Shown here piece by piece: positions 1 to 6,111 of a DNA stretch of 8,207 nucleotides (its first letter is position 1; every line of letters begins with the position of its first letter). Below the pieces are notes generated by a model, which ran no database searches, was not told the DNA's origin, and saw nothing but the letters and a program-made list of their open reading frames with translations. This stretch comes from an uncultured Rikenellaceae bacterium (lineage in GTDB: Bacteria; Bacteroidota; Bacteroidia; Bacteroidales; Rikenellaceae), in NCBI GenBank assembly GCA_949284665.1, contig CASDWR010000199.1:1-8207 (forward strand). The letters are read 5' to 3'. The position numbers were made by a program, and so were the translations under genes.

Positions 1-1
1 C

Positions 2-343
2 GGAGCGTTTTCCTATCAATATAATAACAATCCGGAAAGCGGTTGGATATGCCTTTTGACCGACAATGGAATTTTGGGTTTTTTGTTCTATTTGTTGCCG
101 TTGATTTATGCGTTCTACCGTTTTCTGATGCGGAAGGAATTCTATCTTTTTGCCGTTACCGGGATTTTCTTCGTGATGAATTTCCTCATTACAAGTCATT
201 TGTCCGGTACGGGCAACCTTGTGTATTGGTTGGTTGTGTTCGAACTTGTCAATAAAGCCCGGTTCGGATACGGTAAACTTGATAATCCCATCCGGGATTT
301 ACAAGAGGCGGGTGCGGATCCATCCGTCTCATCCTGTCGGTAG
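2..343 (+). CDS. C-terminal part of an O-antigen polymerase/ligase-like membrane protein (start outside window)
   Basis: The frame is open from the left edge and ends at a TAG at 341-343, giving 113 visible residues, so the N-terminal part lies upstream of the window. What remains shows a polar loop (NNNPESGW at about residues 8-15), then a hydrophobic span at about 23-42, a second at about 47-67 and a third at about 72-83, followed by a hydrophilic tail of about 30 residues. A loop leading into 'L-x-D-N-G-I-L-G' and then a membrane helix is typical of the C-terminal half of Wzy polymerases and WaaL-type ligases, which join or transfer lipid-linked glycan units on the periplasmic side of the inner membrane. 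A glycosyltransferase follows, which fits. Choosing between polymerase and ligase needs the missing part. An internal TTG at 56 is not a credible start, because the frame continues upstream with plausible protein sequence. Confidence 0.65.
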   Translation, partial: GAFSYQYNNNPESGWICLLTDNGILGFLFYLLPLIYAFYRFLMRKEFYLFAVTGIFFVMNFLITSHLSGTGNLVYWLVVFELVNKARFGYGKLDNPIRDLQEAGADPSVSSCR

Positions 344-385
344 AAAGGGCTGTGATATTGTATTTTCGTCATGTATCCTTTTGTT

Positions 386-393
386 TTACTTTG
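386..393 (+). promoter_or_regulatory. Weak Bacteroidetes-type -7 element candidate
   Basis: TTACTTTG matches the Bacteroidetes housekeeping -7 consensus TAnnTTTG at five of six fixed positions and is followed by CAAAA. The matching upstream TTTG element is poor: only TTTTCG near 363-368 lies at about the right distance. If real, it would start a transcript near 400 with a leader of about 245 nt before the glycosyltransferase gene. The match is short and lies in AT-rich DNA, so chance is a serious alternative. Confidence 0.25.
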
Positions 394-443
394 CAAAACA
401 ACTCTCTGAAGAACAAGTTTCTTCGGTATGATAAGTGTAAAGG

Positions 444-548
444 ATGTATGATGCGATATTGTTTGTCAATCAGATGGTTGGTGTTGCTTTTGAATTTGCC
501 CCACAGGGTGTGGCGATACGCAATCGGTTCTGTCTGCCGTTGACCTGA
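444..548 (+). CDS. Possible 34-residue small protein, unrecognised
   Basis: An ATG at 444 opens a 34-codon frame ending in TGA at 546-548. The peptide starts MYDAILFVNQMVG and continues with a hydrophobic middle and the segment FEFAPQGVAIRNR, a composition not obviously random. The letters AGG directly precede the ATG, too close for a normal ribosome binding site, and two further ATGs (448 and 451) overlap in other frames. I do not recognise the peptide. It could be a genuine small protein, a remnant of an older gene in this gap, or chance. Only its location in an otherwise empty gap makes it worth listing. Confidence 0.15.
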   Translation: MYDAILFVNQMVGVAFEFAPQGVAIRNRFCLPLT

Positions 549-645
549 CGACCCTCCGGAGGGATAGCGGAAACTTGTGCGATGTTTCGGATTTACTGAT
601 GGGGAAGTTGCATTGAAGGAACGGTATGTTAAAAAATTTCCGATC

Positions 646-1812
646 ATGAAGATCTTACATATTGGAAAGTATTACCCTCCCTTTTACGGGGGGATCGAAA
701 GAGTAAATTTCGATCTGGTCGAAAGTCTGAATCGCATACCAGGCTATCAGGTGGATGAACTCTGTTTCGATCATGTTTCTCACAGGAAAGGCGGAGTATT
801 ACCCGAGAGTGTCGCGACAGGAGACGTATCGCATCCTGAAACATATTATAGCCTGTGGCGGGTACCGATCCAGACGATTCGTTTTTCGACTCCCATTTCT
901 ACCCGGTATTTTGGGGTATATCGTCGTTTGCGTAAGGATTATGATATCGTACATATCCATTTACCGAATCCGGTAGCTTCCATGGCATTGTTGATGTGGC
1001 CGCCACATGGCCGTATCATTCTTCATTGGCATTCCGATATAGTAAAACAACGTATGTTGAGGCTTATGTACAAACCGATGCAGACGTTGTTGCTGCGTCG
1101 TGCGGAACGGATTATCGTTACCAGTGAAAAATATGCGGAGGCATCGGTGGATTTGCGGCCGTGGAGAGAGAAAGTGCGGGTAATCCCAATCGGTATCGAT
1201 GCAGCACATCTCGCATTTCCCGAAGGGGCTGACCTGGCTATTCGGAATGCCTGTCACGGCCGGAAGATCGTCTTGAGTATTGGTCGTTTAACTTATTACA
1301 AAGGTTTCGAATATCTGATTCGGGCAGCTTCGTTTTTAGGGGATGATACCGTGGTGCTTATCGGAGGATGTGGAGAGTTGCATGATGAATTGGAGGCTTT
1401 GATCGGATCGTTGGGCCTTGCCGACAGGGTGAAGCTGATAGGACGTATTCCGCAGGAATTTATGGGCGCTTATTTTTCCGTTGCCGATTTGTTTTGCTTG
1501 CCGTCAGTAGTGCGTACGGAGGCATTTGGGGTCGTATTGGTCGAGGCATTGGCATCGGGTGTGCCGATTGTAGCCTGTGAGGTACCTGGCAGTGGAGTGA
1601 GTTGGGTGAATCACAATGGGGTGACGGGCGAGAACGTCCCGGTCCGGAATCCGAAGGCGCTGGCCGGGGCAATCCGACGTTTGCTGGATGATCCGGAACG
1701 GCTGTCGGCTTGTCGAAAGGCTTGTCTGGAACGCTATCGAAACTTGTTTACACGGGAAAAAATGGTGGATGATGTGCGGAAACTTTATGATGAAGTGTAC
1801 GTGAGACGTTAA
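646..1812 (+). CDS. Glycosyltransferase family 4 (GT-B fold) for surface polysaccharide
   Basis: A 388-residue protein, normal for GT4 enzymes, which move a sugar from a nucleotide-sugar donor to a growing lipid-linked glycan on the cytoplasmic face of the membrane. The N-terminal Rossmann domain begins MKILHIGKYYPPFYGGIERV, with the glycine-rich GGIERV at residues 15-20. An HWHSD motif lies at 127-131. The C-terminal donor domain carries SIGRL..YKG at 211-220 (Arg214 and Lys219 are the usual phosphate-binding pair) and the E-x7-E motif EAFGVVLVE at 292-300. I chose the ATG at 646 over an in-frame GTG at 577 because family homology begins exactly there and the 23 extra residues look unrelated. 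The sequence before the ATG is A-rich without a clear Shine-Dalgarno site, as is common in Bacteroidetes. Donor and acceptor sugars cannot be read from the motifs. Both catalytic regions look intact. Confidence 0.9.
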   Translation: MKILHIGKYYPPFYGGIERVNFDLVESLNRIPGYQVDELCFDHVSHRKGGVLPESVATGDVSHPETYYSLWRVPIQTIRFSTPISTRYFGVYRRLRKDYDIVHIHLPNPVASMALLMWPPHGRIILHWHSDIVKQRMLRLMYKPMQTLLLRRAERIIVTSEKYAEASVDLRPWREKVRVIPIGIDAAHLAFPEGADLAIRNACHGRKIVLSIGRLTYYKGFEYLIRAASFLGDDTVVLIGGCGELHDELEALIGSLGLADRVKLIGRIPQEFMGAYFSVADLFCLPSVVRTEAFGVVLVEALASGVPIVACEVPGSGVSWVNHNGVTGENVPVRNPKALAGAIRRLLDDPERLSACRKACLERYRNLFTREKMVDDVRKLYDEVYVRR

Positions 1813-1850
1813 GGACCAACCTTCCCGCATAACCGTTTTTTCGTTTTGTC

Positions 1851-1886
1851 CTTGTCTGGAATGCATGCAGAGATTCTCCGGACAGG
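1851..1886 (+). terminator. Hairpin after the glycosyltransferase gene, possible weak terminator
   Basis: Bases 1851-1860 pair with 1877-1886 to form a 10-bp stem with two G-U pairs and a 16-base loop. It lies 38 bases after the glycosyltransferase stop. The sequence that follows (AAATTTCG) is only slightly T-rich, so this is not a textbook intrinsic terminator. A second, weaker pairing, AAGGAC (1811-1816) with GTCCTT (1848-1853), encloses a T-rich loop and would compete with it. The position just before a promoter-like element supports a role in ending the upstream transcript, but this is inference. Confidence 0.35.
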
Positions 1887-1895
1887 AAATTTCGC

Positions 1896-1903
1896 TATCT
1901 TTG
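1896..1903 (+). promoter_or_regulatory. Perfect Bacteroidetes -7 promoter element
   Basis: TATCTTTG is an exact match to the Bacteroidetes primary sigma factor -7 consensus TAnnTTTG and sits in a non-coding gap 93 bases before the next start codon. Transcription would begin around 1909-1912. No good TTTG (-33) element is found 19-21 bases upstream; the nearest TTTG, at 1845-1848, is far too distant. The element could therefore be weak or activator-dependent. It would drive the nucleotidyltransferase-fold gene and probably the ugd-rfb genes behind it. Confidence 0.5.
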
Positions 1904-1922
1904 TATTACTGAAACGTATGAA

Positions 1923-1948
1923 ATCCGCGCTTTGGAGGGAGCGTGGAT
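1923..1948 (+). promoter_or_regulatory. Stable hairpin in the 5' leader of the nucleotidyltransferase-fold gene
   Basis: Bases 1923-1931 pair with 1940-1948 to give a 9-bp stem with one G-U pair and an 8-base loop, TTGGAGGG. It starts about 12 bases after the predicted transcription start and ends 48 bases before the ATG. The loop carries GGAGG, a Shine-Dalgarno-like sequence. A 10-codon frame (ATG at 1918, TAA at 1948-1950) spans the whole stem, so translation of this mini-frame would open the hairpin. No U-tract follows, so termination is unlikely. The structure is visible; any regulatory role is inferred. Confidence 0.35.
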
Positions 1949-1996
1949 AAAGGTATGATTTAAGAGGCGCGAGAGTCAAGGAAGATTAAAAGAACA

Positions 1997-3136
1997 ATGA
2001 AGAAAACGGTACAAAAAGTCCGGGAGATAAAGGATGGCGAACGCAAGGCAGCCGACACGGTGATTCGTCTTGTTGCCGCTCAACTCAACGGGGAGAGTGG
2101 GGGACAACCGTTGAACGATCTCTCTCCGCAAGAGTGGTCGTACTGTTTTCGGATTGCCTCGGAACAAGCATTGTTGGCGGTCGTTTGGGATGAGATTGTC
2201 CGTCGTGGAGACGAATTATTGCTGCCGCGTGAGGTCCGTTTGCGTTGGGCGTTGAGCGCGGAGAGAATAGAAGAACGTTATCGCCGTCAGGTAGTGGTTT
2301 GTGGGGAGCTTGCTCGACTTTATGGCAGTCGAGGGATTCGCATGATGCTCCTCAAAGGGTTGGGGTTGAGCCGTTGGTGGCCTGTTCCCCAACACAGGGA
2401 GTGTGGAGATCTGGATATATGGCTTTACGGCCGGCAACGTGAAGGCGATCGACTGGTAGAGGAACGATGGAAAGTTCCGATCGACAACGACAGCCATCAT
2501 CACACGATTTTCGTGGTGAACGGTGTGATGGTGGAGAATCATTACGATTTTGTCGATGTACATGCTCATCGTTCGAGTGCCCGGTGTGAAGCGATTCTGA
2601 AAGAACTGTCGTCCGAGTCGGATAATCCTGAAACAATGGTTGTGGAGGGTGGAGAGGTGGATTTGCCCGAAGATCATCTGAATGCGCTTTTTTTGATGCG
2701 TCACATGGCAACCCATTTCGCAGCCGAACGTGTCAATTTGCGACAGGTTTGCGATTGGGGTCTCTTCCTGCAACATCGGATCGGGGCTTTGAATCGCTCG
2801 ACTATCAACGAACTATTCGAGATGTTTCGTCTTTCACGGTTCGCATCTGTTGTCGGGAGCATCCTGATAGAGAAGTTCGGATTCGACCCTTCGTTGTTCC
2901 CGGAGGCATCCGAATGTGATGTGGAACTCCGACAACGGATTCTTGACGATATGTTGTTCCCTGAATTCGGAGAGAAGAAACCCGCCGGAGGGTTGGTCCC
3001 GATCGTTTGTTTTAAGATCCGGCGTTTTTTTGCGAATCGGTGGAAACATCGAATCGTTTGGCCCGAATCTTTGGCTGAAACTTTCGTGCGTTCGACGTTT
3101 TCCCATTTTATGAAACCGAAGACGATACGAAAATAG
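1997..3136 (+). CDS. Nucleotidyltransferase-fold family protein (NTP_transf_5-like), function unknown
   Basis: A 379-residue soluble protein with no signal peptide or membrane segment. A helical N-terminal region (about 1-110) leads into the diagnostic core: MLLKG at 117-121 (Lys120), an Arg at 134, and GDLDIW at 137-142, where Asp138 and Asp140 match the metal-binding D-x-D of nucleotidyltransferase-fold proteins. Further on come VENHYDFVDVHAHR (179-192), a helical region with MRHMATHFAAER (234-245), and a basic C-terminus ending in KPKTIRK. This pattern fits the 'uncharacterised nucleotidyltransferase' family NTP_transf_5, often seen in polysaccharide and peptide-modification loci but without an established reaction as far as I know. 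The start is the first ATG, preceded by A-rich sequence (AAAAGAACA). It follows a promoter-like element and precedes ugd by 74 bases, so it may head the operon. The intact D-x-D suggests catalysis; the substrate is unknown. Confidence 0.75.
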   Translation: MKKTVQKVREIKDGERKAADTVIRLVAAQLNGESGGQPLNDLSPQEWSYCFRIASEQALLAVVWDEIVRRGDELLLPREVRLRWALSAERIEERYRRQVVVCGELARLYGSRGIRMMLLKGLGLSRWWPVPQHRECGDLDIWLYGRQREGDRLVEERWKVPIDNDSHHHTIFVVNGVMVENHYDFVDVHAHRSSARCEAILKELSSESDNPETMVVEGGEVDLPEDHLNALFLMRHMATHFAAERVNLRQVCDWGLFLQHRIGALNRSTINELFEMFRLSRFASVVGSILIEKFGFDPSLFPEASECDVELRQRILDDMLFPEFGEKKPAGGLVPIVCFKIRRFFANRWKHRIVWPESLAETFVRSTFSHFMKPKTIRK

Positions 3137-3210
3137 CGATCCGATTCGGGATTGTCATTTTGAGGGAGGCCCTGTAAAAGAAAAGAAACCAAACAACAGA
3201 TAGAATCGAA

Positions 3211-4518
3211 ATGTATATAGCAATAGTAGGAACCGGATACGTAGGCCTGGTTAGCGGAACCTGTTTTTCAGAGATGGGTATCGATGTTGCCTGCGTGGAT
3301 GTAGATCAAACGAAAATAGACCGACTCAATGCCGGGGGCATTCCCATTTATGAACCCGGTCTGGAAGAGATGGTTGCCCGCAACAGACAGGCCGGACGAC
3401 TTCGTTTTACCACCTCTTTGGCAGAGGTGTTGCCCGAAGCCGATCTGGTTTTTTGTGCGGTGGGTACACCACCGGACGAGGATGGGAGTGCTGATCTGAA
3501 ATATGTACTCGAGGTGGCTCGTACGGTAGGGCGTGAGATGAACCGTTATACGGTGGTTGTTACGAAGAGTACGGTCCCGGTGGGGACCTCGCGTCAGGTA
3601 AAGAGAGTGATCGAGGAGGAACTCGAGCGACGGGGTGTGCATGTGGAATTCGATGTGGCCAGCAATCCCGAGTTTCTCAAGGAGGGTGCGGCTATCGAGG
3701 ATTTCATGAACCCCGATCGAGTGGTGGTGGGTGTCGACAGCGAACGGGCCCGTAAACTTCTTTCAGAACTTTACGATCCTTTTCGGCTTCGACCCGAGCA
3801 ATTGCTGTTTACGGATGTCGCTTCGGCTGAGATGATTAAATATGCAGCCAATTCGATGCTGGCTACCCGTATTTCATTCATGAACGATATTGCCAATCTT
3901 TGTGCACTGTTGGGTGCCGATGTGAATATGGTCCGGCGTGGCATAGGTAGTGATACCCGCATCGGCAGCAAATTCCTATATCCGGGATGCGGTTATGGGG
4001 GAAGTTGTTTCCCGAAAGATGTGAAGGCGCTTATTCGGATGGGAGAGCGGAACGGTTACCGCATGCGTGTTCTTGAGGCAGTCGAGGAAGTCAATGAGCG
4101 TCAGAAAGGGATCTTGTTCGATAAACTTTGTGGCCGTTGGGGAGGCCGGATGTCGGGGCGTACGGTGGCTCTCTGGGGGCTTGCATTCAAGCCGCAGACC
4201 GACGACATGCGAGAAGCTCCCGCCCTGGTTTTGATTGATAAGTTGCTAGAAGTCGGTTGCCGGGTACAGGTTTACGATCCGGTTGCCATGGATGAATGCC
4301 GTCGGCGAATCGGGAACCGGGTTTGCTATTGTGATAACATGTATGCAGCTGCGGAAGGGGCAGATGCACTGATGCTTGTAACGGAGTGGCATGAATTCCG
4401 GACTCCTGATTTTTCGCGTCTCGTAGGGCAAATGCGTACTCCGTTGTTGCTCGATGGACGCAATATTTACGATCGTCAGGTTGTTGAACAGGCGGGATTC
4501 GTCTATGACGCGATTTAA
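3211..4518 (+). CDS. ugd: UDP-glucose 6-dehydrogenase
   Basis: This 435-residue cytoplasmic enzyme oxidises UDP-glucose twice with NAD+ to give UDP-glucuronate, the usual source of acidic sugars in capsules. Visible features in order: the NAD-binding GTGYVGL at 7-13, Asp30 at the end of the second strand, TKSTVPVGT at 118-126, SNPEFLKEGAAIEDF at 151-165 (Glu154 and Lys157), MIKYAAN at 208-214 (Lys210, Asn214), the catalytic Cys266 inside GGSCFPKD (263-270), and GLAFKPQTDDMREAP at 323-337, which binds UDP-sugar in the C-terminal domain. Length and motif order match the family. UDP-mannosaminuronate-type dehydrogenases share the fold, but the FLKEGAAIEDF and GGSCFPKD wording and the overall layout favour Ugd. 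It lies between the nucleotidyltransferase-fold gene and rfbA, in the same direction, probably one transcript. No epimerase or decarboxylase acting on UDP-glucuronate is present in the window. Confidence 0.95.
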   Translation: MYIAIVGTGYVGLVSGTCFSEMGIDVACVDVDQTKIDRLNAGGIPIYEPGLEEMVARNRQAGRLRFTTSLAEVLPEADLVFCAVGTPPDEDGSADLKYVLEVARTVGREMNRYTVVVTKSTVPVGTSRQVKRVIEEELERRGVHVEFDVASNPEFLKEGAAIEDFMNPDRVVVGVDSERARKLLSELYDPFRLRPEQLLFTDVASAEMIKYAANSMLATRISFMNDIANLCALLGADVNMVRRGIGSDTRIGSKFLYPGCGYGGSCFPKDVKALIRMGERNGYRMRVLEAVEEVNERQKGILFDKLCGRWGGRMSGRTVALWGLAFKPQTDDMREAPALVLIDKLLEVGCRVQVYDPVAMDECRRRIGNRVCYCDNMYAAAEGADALMLVTEWHEFRTPDFSRLVGQMRTPLLLDGRNIYDRQVVEQAGFVYDAI

Positions 4519-4540
4519 TCGGTCGGCGATCGACTTGAGA

Positions 4541-4563
4541 GCGGGGAAGGGGGCCTTCCCTGC
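4541..4563 (+). promoter_or_regulatory. Strong GC-rich hairpin between ugd and rfbA
   Basis: Bases 4541-4550 pair with 4554-4563 in a 10-bp stem with one G-U pair and a tight 3-base GGG loop; the inner seven pairs are perfect (GGGAAGG with CCTTCCC). It lies in the 69-base spacer, 24 bases before the rfbA start codon. The following sequence (CAGAGTGAAATAG) has no T-run, so intrinsic termination in this direction is unlikely. It could act as an mRNA processing or stability element, shield the rfbA start region, or cause pausing; none of these can be shown from the sequence. Confidence 0.5.
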
Positions 4564-4587
4564 CAGAGTGAAATAGTACAGAAGAAT

Positions 4588-5463
4588 ATGCGCGGAATCG
4601 TACTTGCCGGAGGGAGTGGTACGCGGCTCTATCCGATTACCAAAGGGGTAAGCAAACAGTTGTTGCCCGTTTACGACAAACCGATGATCTATTATCCGTT
4701 GTCGGTCTTGATGTTGGCCGGGATACGTGAGATATTGATTATCAGTACGCCGGTTGATTTACCCATGTTTCGTCGTCTGTTGGGTGATGGAAGTGATTAT
4801 GGCGTCCATTTCGCATATGCCGAACAACCACGTCCGGAGGGATTGGCTCAGGCATTCAGAATTGGAGCCGACTTCATTGGTAAAGAGAGTGTGTGTTTGG
4901 TATTGGGGGACAATATTTTTTACGGGCAGGGATTTACGGCGATGCTGAAAGAAGCTGTGCGGGTGGCGGAGGAAGAGGCGGCCGCGACGGTTTTCGGTTA
5001 TCGGGTCAATGATCCGCAACGGTATGGTGTGGTGTCGTTCGATGCCCGGGGGCGGGTAGAGACGATCGAAGAGAAGCCGCTTGTCCCTCGGAGCGAGTAT
5101 GCCGTTACGGGACTCTATTTCTATCCCAATCGGGTTGTGGCGGAGGCAGCAAAGATTTGTCCCAGCGCGCGCGGAGAGTTGGAGATCACGGATCTCAACA
5201 ATCGGTTTTTGGCTACGGGCGATTTGCGCGTGCAGATTTTCGGACGAGGATTTGCATGGCTTGATACGGGCACACACGATTCGCTCAGTGAGGCATCCAC
5301 CTTTATTGAAGCAATCGAAAAACGACAGGGCCTGAAAATCGCCTGCCTCGAGGAGATTGCCTACCGCATGGGTTGGATCGATCGGATTCAGGTCGGGGAA
5401 GCGGCACGGAGTATGAGTTCGAATGATTACGGGACCTACTTGTCGAGATTGATTAAAGAATAG
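4588..5463 (+). CDS. rfbA: Glucose-1-phosphate thymidylyltransferase
   Basis: This 291-residue enzyme couples dTTP and glucose-1-phosphate to dTDP-glucose, the first step to dTDP-L-rhamnose, in the cytoplasm. The N-terminal signature is complete: [13 protein letters not shown] at 6-18 (nucleotide phosphate binding), [18 protein letters not shown] at 22-39 with Lys23, and GDNIFYGQG at 107-115, whose Asp108 binds magnesium. EEKP at 161-164 contacts the sugar and WLDTGTH at 224-230 supplies the second metal ligand, Asp226. Length matches the short RfbA/RmlA class with its C-terminal dimerisation segment, here ending [13 protein letters not shown]. These enzymes are usually inhibited by dTDP-rhamnose. 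The start ATG is the only one giving the canonical 'M-R-G-I-V-L-A-G-G' opening. rfbC follows after 12 bases, so the two are tightly coupled; ugd precedes it across the hairpin spacer. Confidence 0.97.
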   Translation: MRGIVLAGGSGTRLYPITKGVSKQLLPVYDKPMIYYPLSVLMLAGIREILIISTPVDLPMFRRLLGDGSDYGVHFAYAEQPRPEGLAQAFRIGADFIGKESVCLVLGDNIFYGQGFTAMLKEAVRVAEEEAAATVFGYRVNDPQRYGVVSFDARGRVETIEEKPLVPRSEYAVTGLYFYPNRVVAEAAKICPSARGELEITDLNNRFLATGDLRVQIFGRGFAWLDTGTHDSLSEASTFIEAIEKRQGLKIACLEEIAYRMGWIDRIQVGEAARSMSSNDYGTYLSRLIKE

Positions 5464-5466
5464 GAG
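5462..5466 (+). promoter_or_regulatory. Ribosome binding site of rfbC overlapping the rfbA stop
   Basis: AGGAG begins inside the rfbA stop codon TAG (5461-5463) and lies nine bases before the rfbC ATG. It is one of the clearest Shine-Dalgarno matches in the window, where many starts have only A-rich upstream sequence, and suggests translational coupling of rfbA and rfbC. Confidence 0.5.
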
Positions 5467-5475
5467 AGTTCGAAG

Positions 5476-6051
5476 ATGGAGTTTTTCGAAACGCAAATAG
5501 CAGAGGTGGTACTGCTTCGGCCGAAAGTCTTTGGGGACGGACGAGGTTGTTTTTTCGAAAGTTTCAATGCCCGTGCGGTCGAGGACAGGATCGGACCCTT
5601 TCCGGTGGTTCAGATCAACCATTCCGAATCGTGTTATGGGGTGATTCGGGGTCTCCATTTCCAGCGAGGCGCTGCAGCACAGGCCAAATTGGTCCGAGTG
5701 CTGTCGGGCGGAATTCTTGATGTGGCAGTTGATATTCGTCGAGGTTCACCCACTTTCGGTCTCCATGTTGCGGTTGAATTGAGTGCCGACAATCGGTTGC
5801 AACTTTTTGTACCGCGAGGTTTTGCACATGGTTTTTCGGTTTTGAGTCCTCATGCGGAGGTTGAATATCTGTGCGACAACTGTTACGACCCTGCTGCCGA
5901 AGGGGCCGTTGCTTGGAATGACCCGCAGTTGGGTATTGATTGGCAGATACCGGCCGGCGATGCGATTCTCTCTGATCGGGATCGGTGTCACCCCCGTCTG
6001 CAAGAGTGTGAGGAGTTGTTCGAATATTTTCCTGGCGGGACAACGTTCTGA
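5476..6051 (+). CDS. rfbC: dTDP-4-dehydrorhamnose 3,5-epimerase
   Basis: A 191-residue cupin-fold enzyme that inverts C3 and C5 of dTDP-4-keto-6-deoxyglucose, the third step of dTDP-L-rhamnose synthesis. Visible motifs: FGDGRGCFFESFN at 19-31, RGLHFQ at 58-63 with catalytic His61, AKLVRVLSGGILDVAVDIRRGSP (70-92) with Lys71, PRGFAHGF at 113-120, Tyr131 as the likely catalytic acid, GIDWQI at 153-158 and LSDRD at 165-169, whose Asp169 pairs with the catalytic His. The spacing between His61, Lys71, Tyr131 and Asp169 matches characterised RmlC enzymes. Length is normal, with a slightly extended C-terminus ending FPGGTTF. The start lies 12 bases after the rfbA stop with a good AGGAG site. The complete catalytic set argues for a true 3,5-epimerase rather than a 3-epimerase or isomerase relative. 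Confidence 0.96.
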   Translation: MEFFETQIAEVVLLRPKVFGDGRGCFFESFNARAVEDRIGPFPVVQINHSESCYGVIRGLHFQRGAAAQAKLVRVLSGGILDVAVDIRRGSPTFGLHVAVELSADNRLQLFVPRGFAHGFSVLSPHAEVEYLCDNCYDPAAEGAVAWNDPQLGIDWQIPAGDAILSDRDRCHPRLQECEELFEYFPGGTTF

Positions 6052-6096
6052 ACGGAAACGACGATATCGGATGACAATGGGGAATCGGAAAGAGAT

Positions 6097-6103
6097 AAAG
6101 AGG
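6097..6103 (+). promoter_or_regulatory. Ribosome binding site of rfbD
   Basis: AAAGAGG sits eight bases before the rfbD ATG at 6112 and partly matches the Shine-Dalgarno consensus. It supports that start within the 60-base spacer after rfbC, which otherwise shows no convincing promoter element or terminator. Confidence 0.4.
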
Positions 6104-6111
6104 CGACAAAG

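Larger units (their letters stand above)
344..645 (+). other. About 300-base gap before the glycosyltransferase gene; no confident gene
   Basis: No recognisable protein is encoded here on either strand. The stretch looks AT-richer than the genes downstream, at least in its first half. It contains a near-consensus Bacteroidetes -7 element (386-393), a 34-codon open frame at 444-548 with no recognisable match, and a 12-bp perfect palindrome CCCTCCGGAGGG at 552-563. The glycosyltransferase frame is open back to a GTG at 577, but residues translated from 577-645 do not resemble the family. The region could be an untranslated leader, a decayed gene, or both; the sequence alone does not decide. Confidence 0.5.

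Noticed and set aside
552..563. 12-bp perfect palindrome CCCTCCGGAGGG as a possible operator or terminator.
   Set aside because: A palindrome without a central loop leaves at most a four-pair stem as RNA, there is no T-run, and no known regulator site matches; kept only as a descriptive note for the gap.
577..645. In-frame GTG at 577 giving a 23-residue N-terminal extension of the glycosyltransferase.
   Set aside because: The extra residues do not resemble GT4 proteins, while the segment from the ATG at 646 begins with the canonical strand and glycine-rich motif at the expected positions.
3163..3173. Small AGGG-AGG-CCCT stem and a nearby ATCC/GGAT stem (3139-3153) between the nucletidyltransferase-fold gene and ugd.
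   Set aside because: Stems of four pairs are common by chance, and neither gives a convincing stem plus T-run, although a short TTTT follows the second; no terminator called.
4759..5658. Minus-strand open frame of about 300 codons opposite rfbA and rfbC.
   Set aside because: Antisense shadow of two well-supported genes, with a composition rich in His, Arg and Pro and no recognisable motif.
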